DNA of 64,000 bases from JAMXLO01 sp964427005 (GTDB lineage Bacteria; Pseudomonadota; Alphaproteobacteria; Acetobacterales; Acetobacteraceae), in contig CAYRTL010000003.1 of assembly GCA_964427005.1 (NCBI GenBank), positions 1 to 64,000 on the forward strand, in the 5' to 3' direction. This document shows positions 8,575-18,400 of this stretch, piece after piece. A program made the translations under genes and the position numbers. Position 1 is the first letter of the stretch. The number at the start of each line of letters is the position of its first letter. The notes under the pieces were generated by a model, which was given only the letters and a program-made list of their open reading frames with translations, had not been told where the DNA came from and made no database searches.

Positions 8575-9711
8575 TCAGCGCTGACTCACGCTGGTTGGGT
8601 TGGTGAACTGGCTGCGCATGACGGGCTGGTTTTCCTGCCAAGCCAACTTGAAATACAGAGCCGCGACTTCGGCATAATTCTCGAAGCTGCCCGCGGCAGC
8701 CATCGCACGCTGATGCAACCTGTCAGCCTGCGCGGGGTCTCCTTTCTCCCGCTTCACCTCGGCCCACATCTCCCAGGCTATTGCACTGTCCGGATTGGCG
8801 TCGGTTGCCTTTTCAAGCGCCTGATCGGCTCCACTGATATTGTGCACACCAAGCAGCGCCGCGCCCCAGGTGACGTAACCCGTGCTGATCAGCATCTTGT
8901 TGAACAGAGATGGCTTCCGCAACAGCCGCTCCATGCGTTCGGCACACTCCTGATAATGCCCTAGCTGGAGATCGGCAAATGCCAGGTTCAGCACGGCCAC
9001 AGGATTGTCGGGATTCGACTCCGCCGCAACGCGGAACCAGGAATGCGCATCATCCTTGTTGCCTCGGAACAGGGCCAGAATGCCTTGAAGATTTTCGAAC
9101 AGCGAGCGCTCGGGGTTGACCGGCGTTGGCGCGAACTGCGATTTGGCAAAGACGATCAACGTCTCGGCGTCGGTGAAATCCTGGTCGCTTGCGTGGCGGT
9201 GCATGAGGCTGAGCGCCGTAAGGTATGGATCGATCCGCGACATCCCAACCAAGGCCGCGCGGTGCAGCAGCGCGATCACAGGCTCGCCCTTCTGTTGCTC
9301 AACCACCTGCTCGAAACTGCCGACGCGCTTCCTGCCGCTGCCAGTCACCAGGACCTTGGCTGTCCCGTCTTCACTGAACAAAGTGAGATTGATCTGGTCC
9401 GGTTGAAAGCCGGCCTGTGCCTGCAGCGCATACGCGATAGACTGCATATTGGTCGCAGAGGCGATTGCCATCCCGATACCGCCCTGCTTCCCAAGCTCGA
9501 CCCTCGGCGTCCCCATTATGGTGGGCGTGGCCGAGATACGATCGATTTCCCTGCGCACGATGTTCGCGATCATGGTCTCGTCGATGGTGACCTTGTCGAC
9601 TTTGCCGGCGGCAGAGGTCTGCAGGATCACTTCCGTTGGGTGCCACACTGTATCGGCACTGACTGCCGCCAGAGCGAGCATGACAACCAGACTTAAAGTC
9701 GCGAGGTCCAT
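8575..9711 (-). CDS. TPR protein with N-terminal membrane segment
   Basis: A 378-aa protein. Residues about 1-20 (MDLATLSLVVMLALAA) are a signal anchor or signal peptide. A novel alpha/beta domain follows (about 25-150). The rest is helical with TPR-like repeats (GILALFRGNKDDAHSWF, PVAVLNLAFADLQLGHYQEC, SGADQALEKATDANPDSAIA). ATG 9711 is preferred over 9891 because it gives a clean membrane start and has GGGGGA upstream. It is the first gene of the minus-strand run to the coiled-coil protein and enoyl-CoA hydratase. It looks paralogous to the protein at 26463-27635, which has the same anchor, middle domain and helical-repeat layout. Confidence 0.7.
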   Translation of the reverse strand: MDLATLSLVVMLALAAVSADTVWHPTEVILQTSAAGKVDKVTIDETMIANIVRREIDRISATPTIMGTPRVELGKQGGIGMAIASATNMQSIAYALQAQAGFQPDQINLTLFSEDGTAKVLVTGSGRKRVGSFEQVVEQQKGEPVIALLHRAALVGMSRIDPYLTALSLMHRHASDQDFTDAETLIVFAKSQFAPTPVNPERSLFENLQGILALFRGNKDDAHSWFRVAAESNPDNPVAVLNLAFADLQLGHYQECAERMERLLRKPSLFNKMLISTGYVTWGAALLGVHNISGADQALEKATDANPDSAIAWEMWAEVKREKGDPAQADRLHQRAMAAAGSFENYAEVAALYFKLAWQENQPVMRSQFTNPTSVSQR

Positions 9712-9831
9712 TGCTAGCTTCCCCCAGGAGAGAAACGTGGCCGATCGGGTGCGTAACCGTATCGAAATCACATGGTGTCCAGACCATGGCAAATAGGGCT
9801 GGCTAACGCGCTCCGCTTTGCGATACAGGTG

Positions 9832-9861
9832 TTTACACGCCGGTGTGAAGACAATTATATC
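9832..9861 (+). promoter_or_regulatory. Candidate promoter for the 9894 gene, with inverted repeat
   Basis: TTTACA (9832-9837) and TATATC (9856-9861) are separated by 18 bases in the intergenic region between divergent genes. The first box overlaps an imperfect inverted repeat (TTTACAC, GCCG, GTGTGAA), which could be an operator. Judged by eye only. Confidence 0.4.
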
Positions 9862-9893
9862 CTGCCTTTCTGGGCACGGGAGCCAATCCATTG

Positions 9894-10334
9894 ATGGCAG
9901 CAGACGAGATGGTCAGGGGCGGTGACAGCCGGCGCTTCGCTGATCTGGTGAAGCTGAATGGGCTTGGCCGCCGTTTCATCGATCGTGCGCAGGAGCGTCA
10001 TTTGCTGGAGGAGGGGGTTACCCGGTTCGGCCTCACGCTCGATGAGGCGCGCGGTGTGTTGCGCTCGGTGGCGGAGGACAACGGTTACGTTTTCGAGTCC
10101 GAGGCAGGGCGGCGAATTCAGCAACTGCTGGGCCGGCACGCTGGCAAGAAAGGCCTGGTCTCCCGCGGCCAGTTCCGTCGGACCGCGGAAGTTCTGCGGG
10201 ATTTCTCGGATAACTCGATCAATGACGCCGAAGCGAAAAGGCAGCTCAAGCGGATCATGATCGAGAATGGCTGGCGCCCGCGCCGCGCCGGTTTGCTGCG
10301 GACACGGCGGTGGTACAACCAGGTCCAGGTGTAA
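9894..10334 (+). CDS. Conserved-looking cytoplasmic protein of unknown function
   Basis: A 146-aa, charged, mainly helical protein without signal peptide or membrane segment; its C-terminus is strongly basic (RPRRAGLLRTRRW). ATG 9894 is used; a TTG at 9891 is directly adjacent. It stands first in a short plus-strand unit with the membrane protein at 10355, 20 bases further on, and is divergent from the TPR gene. I do not recognise a domain. The composition matches a small soluble accessory or regulatory protein, but no function can be assigned. Confidence 0.6.
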   Translation: MAADEMVRGGDSRRFADLVKLNGLGRRFIDRAQERHLLEEGVTRFGLTLDEARGVLRSVAEDNGYVFESEAGRRIQQLLGRHAGKKGLVSRGQFRRTAEVLRDFSDNSINDAEAKRQLKRIMIENGWRPRRAGLLRTRRWYNQVQV

Positions 10335-10354
10335 CACTCCGGCGCTGACGTCCC

Positions 10355-11035
10355 ATGGACGTCCTGGACATTCTGGGCGACATCGGCCGCGTTCTTCTTC
10401 GAACCTTCATCGTCATCGCCCCGCTGCTGGCATGGCAGTTTGTCGCGATATGGGCACGCCCGTACCGCCGGCGGGCGGGAGGTCTGGGCGATCCCACGGT
10501 GATCGCCGGAATGATGGTGGGGATCGCCATTCTCGCCGTGCTCCTGCCGCCGGAAGCACTCACCTGGGATGCCATCGTGAGCGTCGGTGGTCTATGGGAC
10601 CTGAGCCTGATGCAGTTCATAGGACTGGCTCGCAGCATGGTGTTGTACGGTCCGGGCGCCTTGCTGGACGCCCTGGTCACCGACGATGCACGGCGCGATC
10701 TGCAGGCGTGGCTGGCCTTGGCGATGACCGTATGGCTGGTGCGGGTGATCGCTGTCTGGCTCTCGGGGACGCCACATGGCGGCAGCCGCCTGCTGATGGG
10801 AGAAGCCGCGACTTTTCTCAGCAGCATCATCGGAACCGTCTATCTCGGGCCCTTGCTGCTGTGGTCGACCAACGAGCTGAATTTCTGGCTCCTGCTGATC
10901 GCGGTACTCCTGATCCAGGATTACCGCTACGATGAGCCGCCGTTGTTTGCGCGCCTGGTAGGCGCGGTAAACGGCCGCCGCCACCCGCATCCACGGTTCC
11001 CGCCTGAGGCGATGCCGGTGCCTGATCCCGATTAG
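10355..11035 (+). CDS. Polytopic membrane protein of unknown function
   Basis: A 226-aa protein with about five hydrophobic segments (near residues 12-32, 52-70, 85-105, 120-140, 150-190) and a proline-rich cytoplasmic tail (HPRFPPEAMPVPDPD). It follows the 146-aa protein by 20 bases and probably shares its promoter. Its stop overlaps the stop of the converging DUF6524-like gene by four bases (11032-11035). No family is recognised. Its place inside the envelope-gene block suggests a membrane component of that system. Confidence 0.65.
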   Translation: MDVLDILGDIGRVLLRTFIVIAPLLAWQFVAIWARPYRRRAGGLGDPTVIAGMMVGIAILAVLLPPEALTWDAIVSVGGLWDLSLMQFIGLARSMVLYGPGALLDALVTDDARRDLQAWLALAMTVWLVRVIAVWLSGTPHGGSRLLMGEAATFLSSIIGTVYLGPLLLWSTNELNFWLLLIAVLLIQDYRYDEPPLFARLVGAVNGRRHPHPRFPPEAMPVPDPD

Positions 11036-11436
11036 GGCGGATTGCTGAGGTAATTCGACTGACCAACGATGCGTCGCTTGAGCAGCGACCACGTCATGCC
11101 AATCGCCAATACAAGCGAGAGCCCCACCAGGAAAACATAGGGCCACGCATCACTTTGCCAAAGATCAATCGCATTGAACTCGTGAAGCGTCAAAAGACCG
11201 GCCAGCAAGATGGCAAGTGATGCTGAGATGCCGTCGGGACCCAATGATAGCCAGGCGATACGTATGAACAGTATGTGCAGGGCGACCAGCAACGCACCCG
11301 CAGCGGCAATCTCCGGTGCGGTCGCCCAGGGGCTGGAATGTGCCCAGGAGACGAAGCTGTAGCCCGTGGGGTTCCAGGTCGCGAACACCACGAAGAAGCA
11401 GATCAGCGCTCGGACCAGGATACCCGGCGTGGTCAT
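11032..11436 (-). CDS. DUF6524-like membrane protein
   Basis: A 134-aa protein with four membrane segments. It carries the ATWNPTGYSFVSWAH stretch that I associate with the DUF6524 family. It starts inside the stop codon of its upstream neighbour (TGATG) and closely resembles it in length, topology and motif (ATYNPSGYSYWHWA in the neighbour), so the two are tandem paralogs that may form a heterodimer. Function of the family is unknown to me. Confidence 0.7.
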   Translation of the reverse strand: MTTPGILVRALICFFVVFATWNPTGYSFVSWAHSSPWATAPEIAAAGALLVALHILFIRIAWLSLGPDGISASLAILLAGLLTLHEFNAIDLWQSDAWPYVFLVGLSLVLAIGMTWSLLKRRIVGQSNYLSNPP

Positions 11437-11849
11437 CAGGTAATCGTCCGTGAATCAAGCTGACCGCTGAGCCGATAGCGGATCAGCGAGAAGCTCACGC
11501 CAGTTCCCAGCAGCACCACGAGCGAAGTCTCCAGTGCCAAAGTGCGCTGCACCCAATTGGACATATCAAGCACGCCCCAATCGGACAGCAGCCAAAGACA
11601 GGCGGCAATCAGCAGGATCAGCGGGACACTCATCATGATCCGCATGGATCGCCAGGTCGCATAAATACAGAAGACGTAGCCAAAGATGATGAGCAGACCG
11701 AGGAATATCTTGAGCGCCCAATAATCGCTGTCAGCGCGAAATGCCCAGTGCCAGTAAGAATAGCCGCTTGGATTGTATGTCGCGGTGACCAGAAACATGA
11801 CGGCGAGCATACGGACGACGATGCTGATAGGTGCTGCGATCCCGTACAT
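11436..11849 (-). CDS. DUF6524-like membrane protein
   Basis: A 137-aa protein with four predicted membrane segments and the motif TATYNPSGYSYWHW near residue 22. It is first in a two-gene minus-strand unit with its paralog, which it overlaps by one base. It is divergent from the mitofilin-like gene at 12047, and the 197-base space between them holds promoter-like sequence and inverted repeats. Function unknown. Confidence 0.7.
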   Translation of the reverse strand: MYGIAAPISIVVRMLAVMFLVTATYNPSGYSYWHWAFRADSDYWALKIFLGLLIIFGYVFCIYATWRSMRIMMSVPLILLIAACLWLLSDWGVLDMSNWVQRTLALETSLVVLLGTGVSFSLIRYRLSGQLDSRTIT

Positions 11850-11907
11850 CGCGTCACTCCTGCGAACCTCGCCGCGACCGAACCCGCGGCATGCCTTTGT
11901 AAAACAC

Positions 11908-11951
11908 CGTAACTACGGTTGACGTGTCAGAGGTCGTTCTGTAGCGTCAAC
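11908..11951 (+). promoter_or_regulatory. Candidate promoter and operator before the RND unit
   Basis: TTGACG (11919-11924), 17 bases, then TAGCGT (11942-11947) fit a sigma-70-type promoter moderately. Two inverted repeats overlap it: CCGTA-AC-TACGG (11908-11919) and GTTGACG (11918-11924) with CGTCAAC (11945-11951). The second pair brackets the core promoter, as a repressor site would. No regulator gene is encoded nearby. Confidence 0.4.
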
Positions 11952-12046
11952 TTACGTGCCTCCATCTGGATTGATGTTTAGATACCGCGTCCGCGGCGTG
12001 CGCGCCAGTACACGGTGAGTGATGGAGGGTGAGCGAGAGAGTAACG

Positions 12047-13093
12047 ATGGCGCCGCTCGTCCAGGAAACGAACCGGCCTAGGGACGGCGAGGCCGTCGTC
12101 GTGCCGATTAACGAGAACATTCCGCCTCCGACGCAACCGGCGGTCGCGGAGTCTTCTTCTGAACCCGCGCCGGTTCGCGAGCGGCGGCACGGTGATCGCT
12201 GGTTCACTGCAGTATGCGTTCTGCTGGCCCTTCTTGGCGCCGCTATCTCGCTCGCCGCGCCTGGGTTGCAGCCGCGGCTGGTTGCCTCGGCAGACGCGTG
12301 GCTGGGACGAGACAATGCAGTGTCGCGGCTGTTGATGCCTGTCCGGCCTCCGATGCTGGAAGAAGCCATGCAGGGTGTTAACGCCCAGCTTGCCGAGTAC
12401 GGTGCTCGCCTCAACCGGCTCGCTGCAACCCAGGAGGCGATAAGCGCCGACATCGGGCGGACAGTCGCTGATCTCCGCGCTGATCATAGGACGACTGAAA
12501 GCCTTAGCCGGGCGATCGACGATTTGAGTCAGCAGACGAGGCAGCTACGTGCGACTACATCAGCCGTAGATGCGAAGGTGGGGGCGGCGGGCATGCTGAC
12601 GCTCACGATGAGGTTGCGTCGGGATCTGGATGCCGGCCTGCCGCTCGACCGGGACCTGGCCGCGTTGGCTGTCGGTGGCCCCTATCCCCCGGCTATCGAT
12701 GCGGCGTTGCAGCAGCTCCGAGGCGTTCGCGACGGCGCGCCAACCATGCACGACCTCGCCGAGGAATTCGACCGCGTGATCGCGGCATTGGCGGCGAGTT
12801 CCGAGGCCGGTGCTTCCTGGGCCAGCCGAAACTGGACGCGTGTTGCCGCGCTGTTTGGCGGGAGCGCACCAACTGGGAGTTCCCGGTTGATCCAGCATCT
12901 TCGCGCCCTCGCTGCCGACGGACGGTTCACTGAGGCGGCGAACGAGATCATGGAATCCGAGGCGGCGGATCTAGGAATGGCCTGGGCAGCCCGGGTTCGA
13001 ACGCGTGCTACGGCTGTATTGGCAACTCAATCGTTGCTTACCTATTCCCTTGCCGCGTATGAGAGCGCGTTCGCCGCAACGAGTGCTCGATGA
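12047..13093 (+). CDS. Mitofilin-like coiled-coil membrane protein
   Basis: A 348-aa protein: proline-rich cytoplasmic start, one membrane segment (WFTAVCVLLALLGAAISLA, about residues 49-67), a coiled coil (about 95-185) and a helical C-terminal domain with repeats of the AL-rich type. ATG 12047 has GAGAGAG upstream; a GTG at 12029 is the alternative. Its end overlaps the adaptor gene by ATGA, so it is translationally coupled to the RND adaptor. The layout repeats that of the protein at 4977-5834, which follows the other transporter of the block. A scaffolding role for the transporter is an inference. Confidence 0.6.
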   Translation: MAPLVQETNRPRDGEAVVVPINENIPPPTQPAVAESSSEPAPVRERRHGDRWFTAVCVLLALLGAAISLAAPGLQPRLVASADAWLGRDNAVSRLLMPVRPPMLEEAMQGVNAQLAEYGARLNRLAATQEAISADIGRTVADLRADHRTTESLSRAIDDLSQQTRQLRATTSAVDAKVGAAGMLTLTMRLRRDLDAGLPLDRDLAALAVGGPYPPAIDAALQQLRGVRDGAPTMHDLAEEFDRVIAALAASSEAGASWASRNWTRVAALFGGSAPTGSSRLIQHLRALAADGRFTEAANEIMESEAADLGMAWAARVRTRATAVLATQSLLTYSLAAYESAFAATSAR

Positions 13094-14640
13094 AACGTCT
13101 GTTGTTGTTTGCTGTCTTGCTTGGGGCGCCGCTGCAGGCCGCCACCGCCGCGCACTGGTTCGACACGCTGCCGGCCGATGATCCAGACGTGGTCGTGCGT
13201 CGTAGCACGGCGCTTCGCACAGCTGAGCCCACACAGGCTGCAAGCAGCTTGCCGGTGGCGGTGGCCCAAGCGGCCTACAACGCGACGACAGGCATCATCG
13301 GTTCAGTTGTCGGCGGCATCGGCGCAGTCGCCTGGGGTACCCGCGAGGCTTTGTGGGAAACTGCCTACATGTTCGGCCTCAACGCTACCAAGGTGCCACG
13401 GGCCGACATCGCCGATACGTCCCCCGAGTTGAAGGTGCCGTCATACGAAGCGGTGGGCGCCCTGGCCGCCGCCGGGCCGGTCGTCCAGGTCGCGAGTGCC
13501 GACCCCGCTGTTCCTGCCATGTCCGACGCACCCAGCGAGGCTCCGCCCCCGCCGCAGCCGATAGCCGCTGCCGAGACACGGACTGGGCCCAAGGATATCG
13601 ATCCAGGGTTGCTGGCGAACTTTGTTTTCGACCGCGGTGTGCGCCGCCCGGATGGCTCGTTCCTGGTGCCGAAGCCACTGCAGCGTCTTTTCGAGGTGCG
13701 GACAGAGCGGCTCGCCGCCGCGGAGGTGCCGGTAACGGTGACGCTGGCTGGCCGGATTGTGCCTGACCGCCGTACTGAAGCGAACGTGGAAGCGAGCGTG
13801 CTGGGCCGGATCGAGGCGCCCTCGTCCGGATTGCCAGTACTCGGCGATCAGGTCCGCAAGGGCCAGGTGGTCGCGTATGTGGTTCCTGCGGTGGGCGTGG
13901 TGGACCGGACGCAGGTACGGCGCGAGGTCGCGCGGCTGACCACGGACATCCGGGTTGAAACCGAAAACCTGGAGATCCTGAAGCAGTTCAGCTTCGTTCC
14001 GTTCCGGGATGGCAAGATCTACCAGTCCGAGCAACGGCTGGCTGGACTTCGGCGTGAACGCGAGGCGCTGCTGCCCTTGCTGCAGACCCAGGAGGTGCTC
14101 CGCGCGGAGACCGATGGCGTGATATCGATGTCCACCGCGGTAGCCGGACGCGTCGTGCATCCAGGGGAAGTCATCTACCAGATCGTCAATCCCAAGACGT
14201 TGTGGGTGGAGGCGCTCGCCCCGGACCCGAAGATCGCCGAAAGCGCGCAACGCGTCGCCAAGGCATCGGCTCTTACGCCGGAGGGAGAGGTGCTCGGGCT
14301 GACCTATGTTGGCAGCGGGTTGGCCCTGCAGCAGCAGTCGGCACCGATCTTGTTCCGGATTGACAACCCTCCCGAGGGTCTGCGCGTAGGCCGACCCGTT
14401 ACTGTCACGGTGCAGAGCGAGGATCGTTCCCAACTCGGTTTGCCGGTCACACGCGATGCGCTTTCGATCGGCCCTGATGGTGTTCGCGAGGTGTGGGAAC
14501 AAACCGAGCCGGAGACATTCCTTCCCCACGCCGTCAGCGCTCGCGATCTGGACGGTCGCAGAGTGCTTGTGGTCGATGGCTTGAAAGAAGGAGCGCGTGT
14601 TGTGGTCAGTGGCGTCAGGCTACTGGCACAGCTCCAATAG
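13090..14640 (+). CDS. RND periplasmic adaptor (membrane fusion protein) with extra N-terminal region
   Basis: A 516-aa secreted protein. Residues 1-20 are a signal peptide. A glycine-rich hydrophobic stretch (about 60-85) and a proline-rich linker (about 140-165) precede the adaptor core. In the core, VEASVLGRIEAPSSG and RAETDGVISM form the split lipoyl domain, around a short helical hairpin (about 265-340), followed by beta-barrel and membrane-proximal parts. Such adaptors link an inner-membrane RND pump to an outer-membrane channel. The N-terminal 150 residues are unusual for the family. The gene lies one gene before the RND permease; no TolC-like gene is in the window. Confidence 0.8.
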   Translation: MKRLLLFAVLLGAPLQAATAAHWFDTLPADDPDVVVRRSTALRTAEPTQAASSLPVAVAQAAYNATTGIIGSVVGGIGAVAWGTREALWETAYMFGLNATKVPRADIADTSPELKVPSYEAVGALAAAGPVVQVASADPAVPAMSDAPSEAPPPPQPIAAAETRTGPKDIDPGLLANFVFDRGVRRPDGSFLVPKPLQRLFEVRTERLAAAEVPVTVTLAGRIVPDRRTEANVEASVLGRIEAPSSGLPVLGDQVRKGQVVAYVVPAVGVVDRTQVRREVARLTTDIRVETENLEILKQFSFVPFRDGKIYQSEQRLAGLRREREALLPLLQTQEVLRAETDGVISMSTAVAGRVVHPGEVIYQIVNPKTLWVEALAPDPKIAESAQRVAKASALTPEGEVLGLTYVGSGLALQQQSAPILFRIDNPPEGLRVGRPVTVTVQSEDRSQLGLPVTRDALSIGPDGVREVWEQTEPETFLPHAVSARDLDGRRVLVVDGLKEGARVVVSGVRLLAQLQ

Positions 14641-14708
14641 AAACGCTGAATTTCTTCGCTTTCGCAATCCAGCGTTACCGTTATTTGCACGGAAACAGCA
14701 GAAGTTCA

Positions 14709-14748
14709 TTGACGCCCGACGCTTGATTCCATACGATCAAAAAATCGT
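14709..14748 (+). promoter_or_regulatory. Candidate internal promoter before the RND accessory gene
   Basis: TTGACG (14709-14714), 17 bases, TACGAT (14732-14737). Two short inverted repeats overlap the second box: TTGAT-N8-ATCAA (14723-14740) and ACGAT-N6-ATCGT (14733-14748). The region is visibly AT-richer than its surroundings. It would let the downstream accessory protein and RND permease be expressed separately from the adaptor. Confidence 0.45.
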
Positions 14749-14782
14749 CAGCACATATTAAATTCGAGAAGGAAGCAGGCTG

Positions 14783-15397
14783 TTGCGCCGGTTCGAATTG
14801 ACAGCGGATGCCGCCGTGCTCCCGACAGCCGCCCGCATGCTGGCTGCCATCGGCTTGGCAGCATGTCTGACGCTGGCTGCGCCTACTCTCGCCCGAGCCG
14901 ATGACGATGGACCGAAGCCGGCACCGCGGACTTTCGTAAGAATCGGCGATGCGAGCGTGGTTCTGATCGCGACGCAGGACAAACTCTTCGCCTTCGTGGA
15001 TCGCATCGAGGACAATTCGCCGGTCGAAGACGCTCAGGTGGAGATCGAGACTTCCGAGGGTGCCTCGATCACGATGCATCGGGCGCCGATCACCATGAAC
15101 AAGGCAACCGCCGGAATGTTCGTGGGCTCGCTCGAGCGCAAGGGACACATGCAAGACGCGTTCATGGTGACGCTGAACTCCTCCGCGGGTAGCGGCCAGG
15201 AGCCAACAGAAATCATCTATGATGACGTGAGGCCGACGGTCGGCATCCTGCCGATTTCTCCTGTGGGATCGAAGATTGCGGTCGCTCTGGTGTCCGCGGG
15301 CATCGGCGCGGTGGCTTCGCTGATGATCATGCTTTGGCTGCGCAACGGTAGAAAGCGCCCGGCCGCTGGTTCCGTCGGTTCGGCACAGACGGTATGA
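14783..15397 (+). CDS. Secreted, C-terminally anchored accessory protein of the RND pump
   Basis: A 204-aa protein with a signal peptide (about 1-39, ending ARA), a beta-rich domain of about 110 residues (VRIGDASVVLIATQDKLFAF...AGMFVGSLE) and a membrane anchor near the C-terminus (about 162-188). The beta domain recalls the Ig-like FixH/YtkA-type domains seen beside metal efflux genes, but the match is weak. The TTG start at 14783 is chosen because GAGAAGGAAG lies 8 bases upstream. It stands between the adaptor and the RND permease, so a role in the pump is likely. Confidence 0.65.
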   Translation: MRRFELTADAAVLPTAARMLAAIGLAACLTLAAPTLARADDDGPKPAPRTFVRIGDASVVLIATQDKLFAFVDRIEDNSPVEDAQVEIETSEGASITMHRAPITMNKATAGMFVGSLERKGHMQDAFMVTLNSSAGSGQEPTEIIYDDVRPTVGILPISPVGSKIAVALVSAGIGAVASLMIMLWLRNGRKRPAAGSVGSAQTV

Positions 15398-15435
15398 TGT
15401 CCGCGCCGGCTCGACGGCATCGCTGAGGTCAGACT

Positions 15436-18400
15436 GTGTTCCAGGCGATCGTCAGCTTCAGCCTGAAGCAGCGCGTTTTCGTATTGATCGCGGCTGCCGT
15501 GCTCGTCGGCTGGGGCGCCTTTCTCGCCAAGGACATGCCGATCGATCTGCTGCCGGAGATCCGCCAGCCATCTGTCATCATCAACGTGGACAATCCCGGC
15601 TTTGGTGCCGAGGAAATGGAGCATCTCGTCAGCATTCCGGTGGAAATGGCGCTGAGCGGGATGCCGGGCGTGGTGAGCGTGCGTAGCCGTTCCGCTAACG
15701 GCGCAGCCTATATCCAGGTGCTGTTTGCCTGGGGTAGCGATCCGTACCGCAATCGCCAACTGGTCAACGAGCGATTGGCAATGGTGCAGTCGCAGTTGCC
15801 TGACGGTGTCGTGCCGGTGATGGCTCCCCTGGCCGCGGCAACTGCCCTGATCATGCACATGGGCGTCACGGGCGGTAGCAGCGCGATGGCGCTGCGCGAA
15901 TACGTGGACTGGGTCCTCCGGCCGCGTCTCATGGCAGTCGAGGGTGTATCGCAGATCTTCGTCATTGGCGGCGAGGTGCGCACCTATCGGTTCATGCCGA
16001 ACCCGACGCTGATGCGTCAGATGGATGTCACCCTCGACCAGCTCGAGAAGACTCTGAAAGCATTCGGCACCAATACGGCCGGCGGCTTTTCCGATGTCCA
16101 CGGGACCGAATACACAATCCGCAACATCGGCAAGCCGAGCACATTGGACGATATGCGCAGCCTCGTCGTCTCGTATCGCGAGGGCGTGCCCGTCCTGTTG
16201 AGCCAGATCGGCGAGGTCTCTTTCGCAGCCAAGCCCAAGCGCGGCGATGGCGCGTTCAACGGCATTCCCTCGGTCAATCTCGAGGTGCTCAAGCAGCCGC
16301 AGGCTAACACCGTGCAGGTGGCAGATCGTCTCGAGGCTCGGCTGGCGGAGATGCAGAAAGTCGCGCCGGCGGGTATCAAGCTGGGGCAGATCTCCTACAA
16401 TCAGGCAGACATGATCAAGGAGGCGATCGGCAATGTCGGTCGCAACCTCCGCGACGCGGTGATCATCGTCACGGTCGTGCTGATCGTGTTCTTGGCGAGC
16501 CTGCGGCCAACCGTCATCTCTCTGCTGGCCATTCCGATTTCGCTCGTCGTCAGCATCATCGTCTTCCACCTGATGGGCGCGACGCTGAACACGATGACGC
16601 TTGGTGGCATCGCCATCGCCATCGGGGAGCTGGTGGATGATTCTGTAGTGGATGTGGAGAATATTCTCCGCCGCTTGGGTGAAAACCGAAAGCGGCCCGA
16701 CCCAGCACCGGTGATGACAGTCATCGCGCGCGCCTCACAAGAGGTGCGTTCCGGTATTGTCTATGCAACCGTCATCATTCTGCTGGTGTTTGTACCGCTG
16801 TTCGCGATGCCTGGCATCCAGGGTCGATTGTTCGCGCCGCTTGCGACCGCCTACATCGTCTCCATCTTCGCCAGCCTGGTCGTATCGGTGACCGTTACGC
16901 CGGCACTTGCTTCATACCTGCTGCCGCGCATGAAGGCGCTCCAGCATGAACACGGCGGGTGGGTTGCGCGCTGGCTGAAGCGGCACAACGCCTCCGCACT
17001 GAACTGGGTGCTGGATCATGGCCGCGTTGTACTTGTGATCGCCGCTCTGGCGGTGCTGGGTGCCGCCGCGACCTTGCCGTACCTGCCGCGCTCATTCCTG
17101 CCACGGTTCAATGAGGGCAATATCTACGTCACGCTGCTCCTCAATCCGGATGTATCACTGAGCGATTCGTTGAAGGTCGGCCACATGGCCGAGCAGATCC
17201 TGATGCAGGTGCCGGAGGTGAAAGCGATCTCGCGCCGCAGCGGCCATTACGAGAACGACTCCGATATCGATCCGGTCAACGACAATGAGATGCCGCTGAA
17301 GATCAAGCTTGACCATGGACGGCGGCTCCAGGAAGTGATGGACGATATCCGTAACCGCATGTCGATCTTCTCCGGCGATCTCAATGTCACCCAATTCCTG
17401 ATCGAGCGGATGCAGTCCGAAGATCAGGGTATAAAAGGCGATATTGTCTTCAAGATCTATGGGCCCGATCTGCCGACGCTACGCACATTGGCCACGAATA
17501 TGATGAATCAGTTCCGGTGGAACACGAAGGGCCTCGATGACCTTGTGGTCGAGCAGCAGACTTTCTCGCCGCAGGCGCGCATCGCAATCGACTATGCGCG
17601 TGCCAAGCTGTTTGGCATCACGCCGGCGCAGATCACGCAAGTCCTGGAAAGCTTCTCCAATGGCCGCACCGTGTCGCAGGTGATCGAAAACGGCCGCCGC
17701 TTTGACGTCATGATCCGGCTCGACGACGCCGACAGAACACCAACAGCGCTGCGTCTGCTGTATATCGATACGCCGTCCGGTCCTGTGCCGCTCTCGTCCT
17801 TTGCCGATGTCACCATCACCAGCGGCCCAAGCAACATCGTCCACGAAGACGGTATTCGGCGCATTGCCGTGACTGCGAATCTGGATCCGCAGTACGACAC
17901 GGCGAAAATCGTGCAGGTGCTGCGCGAGCTGATCGCTCAGATGCATCTGCCAATCGGCTATCGCACCAGTCTGGAAGGCGACTTCAAGCAAGGCGAGGAA
18001 GGCCGACTCATGCTGGCCATTCTCACGCCGATATCCATCCTGCTGATCTTCACCGTGCTGCAGCAGCGTTTTCGATCTGTCGTCTTGTGCCTGATCATCA
18101 TGGGCAACATTCCGCTGGCGCTGGTTGGCAGCGTCGCGGCTGTCTGGCTCACCGGTCATGATCTCGATCTGGCGGCGATGATCGGATTCATTTCGGTGAC
18201 CGGCGTTGCGACGCGGAATTCGCTGTTGAAGGTGAGTCACTTCATCAACCTGCACCTTCACGAGGGCATGCCCGTTGGACGCGCGCTTGTACTGCGCGGT
18301 GCGTCGGAGCGGCTGATGCCGGTGCTGATGACCGCACTCGCCGCTGGTCTGGCCTTGGTACCGTTGCTGTTCGCTGCCGACACTGCCGGAACCGAGATCC

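Noticed and set aside
13441..14529. A 362-codon minus-strand frame over the RND adaptor
   Set aside because: Antisense to a recognisable adaptor; no family features.
15217..16569. A 450-codon minus-strand frame inside the RND permease
   Set aside because: The translation is His/Asp/Arg-rich (DDDADDERNRNG type), typical of an antisense shadow.
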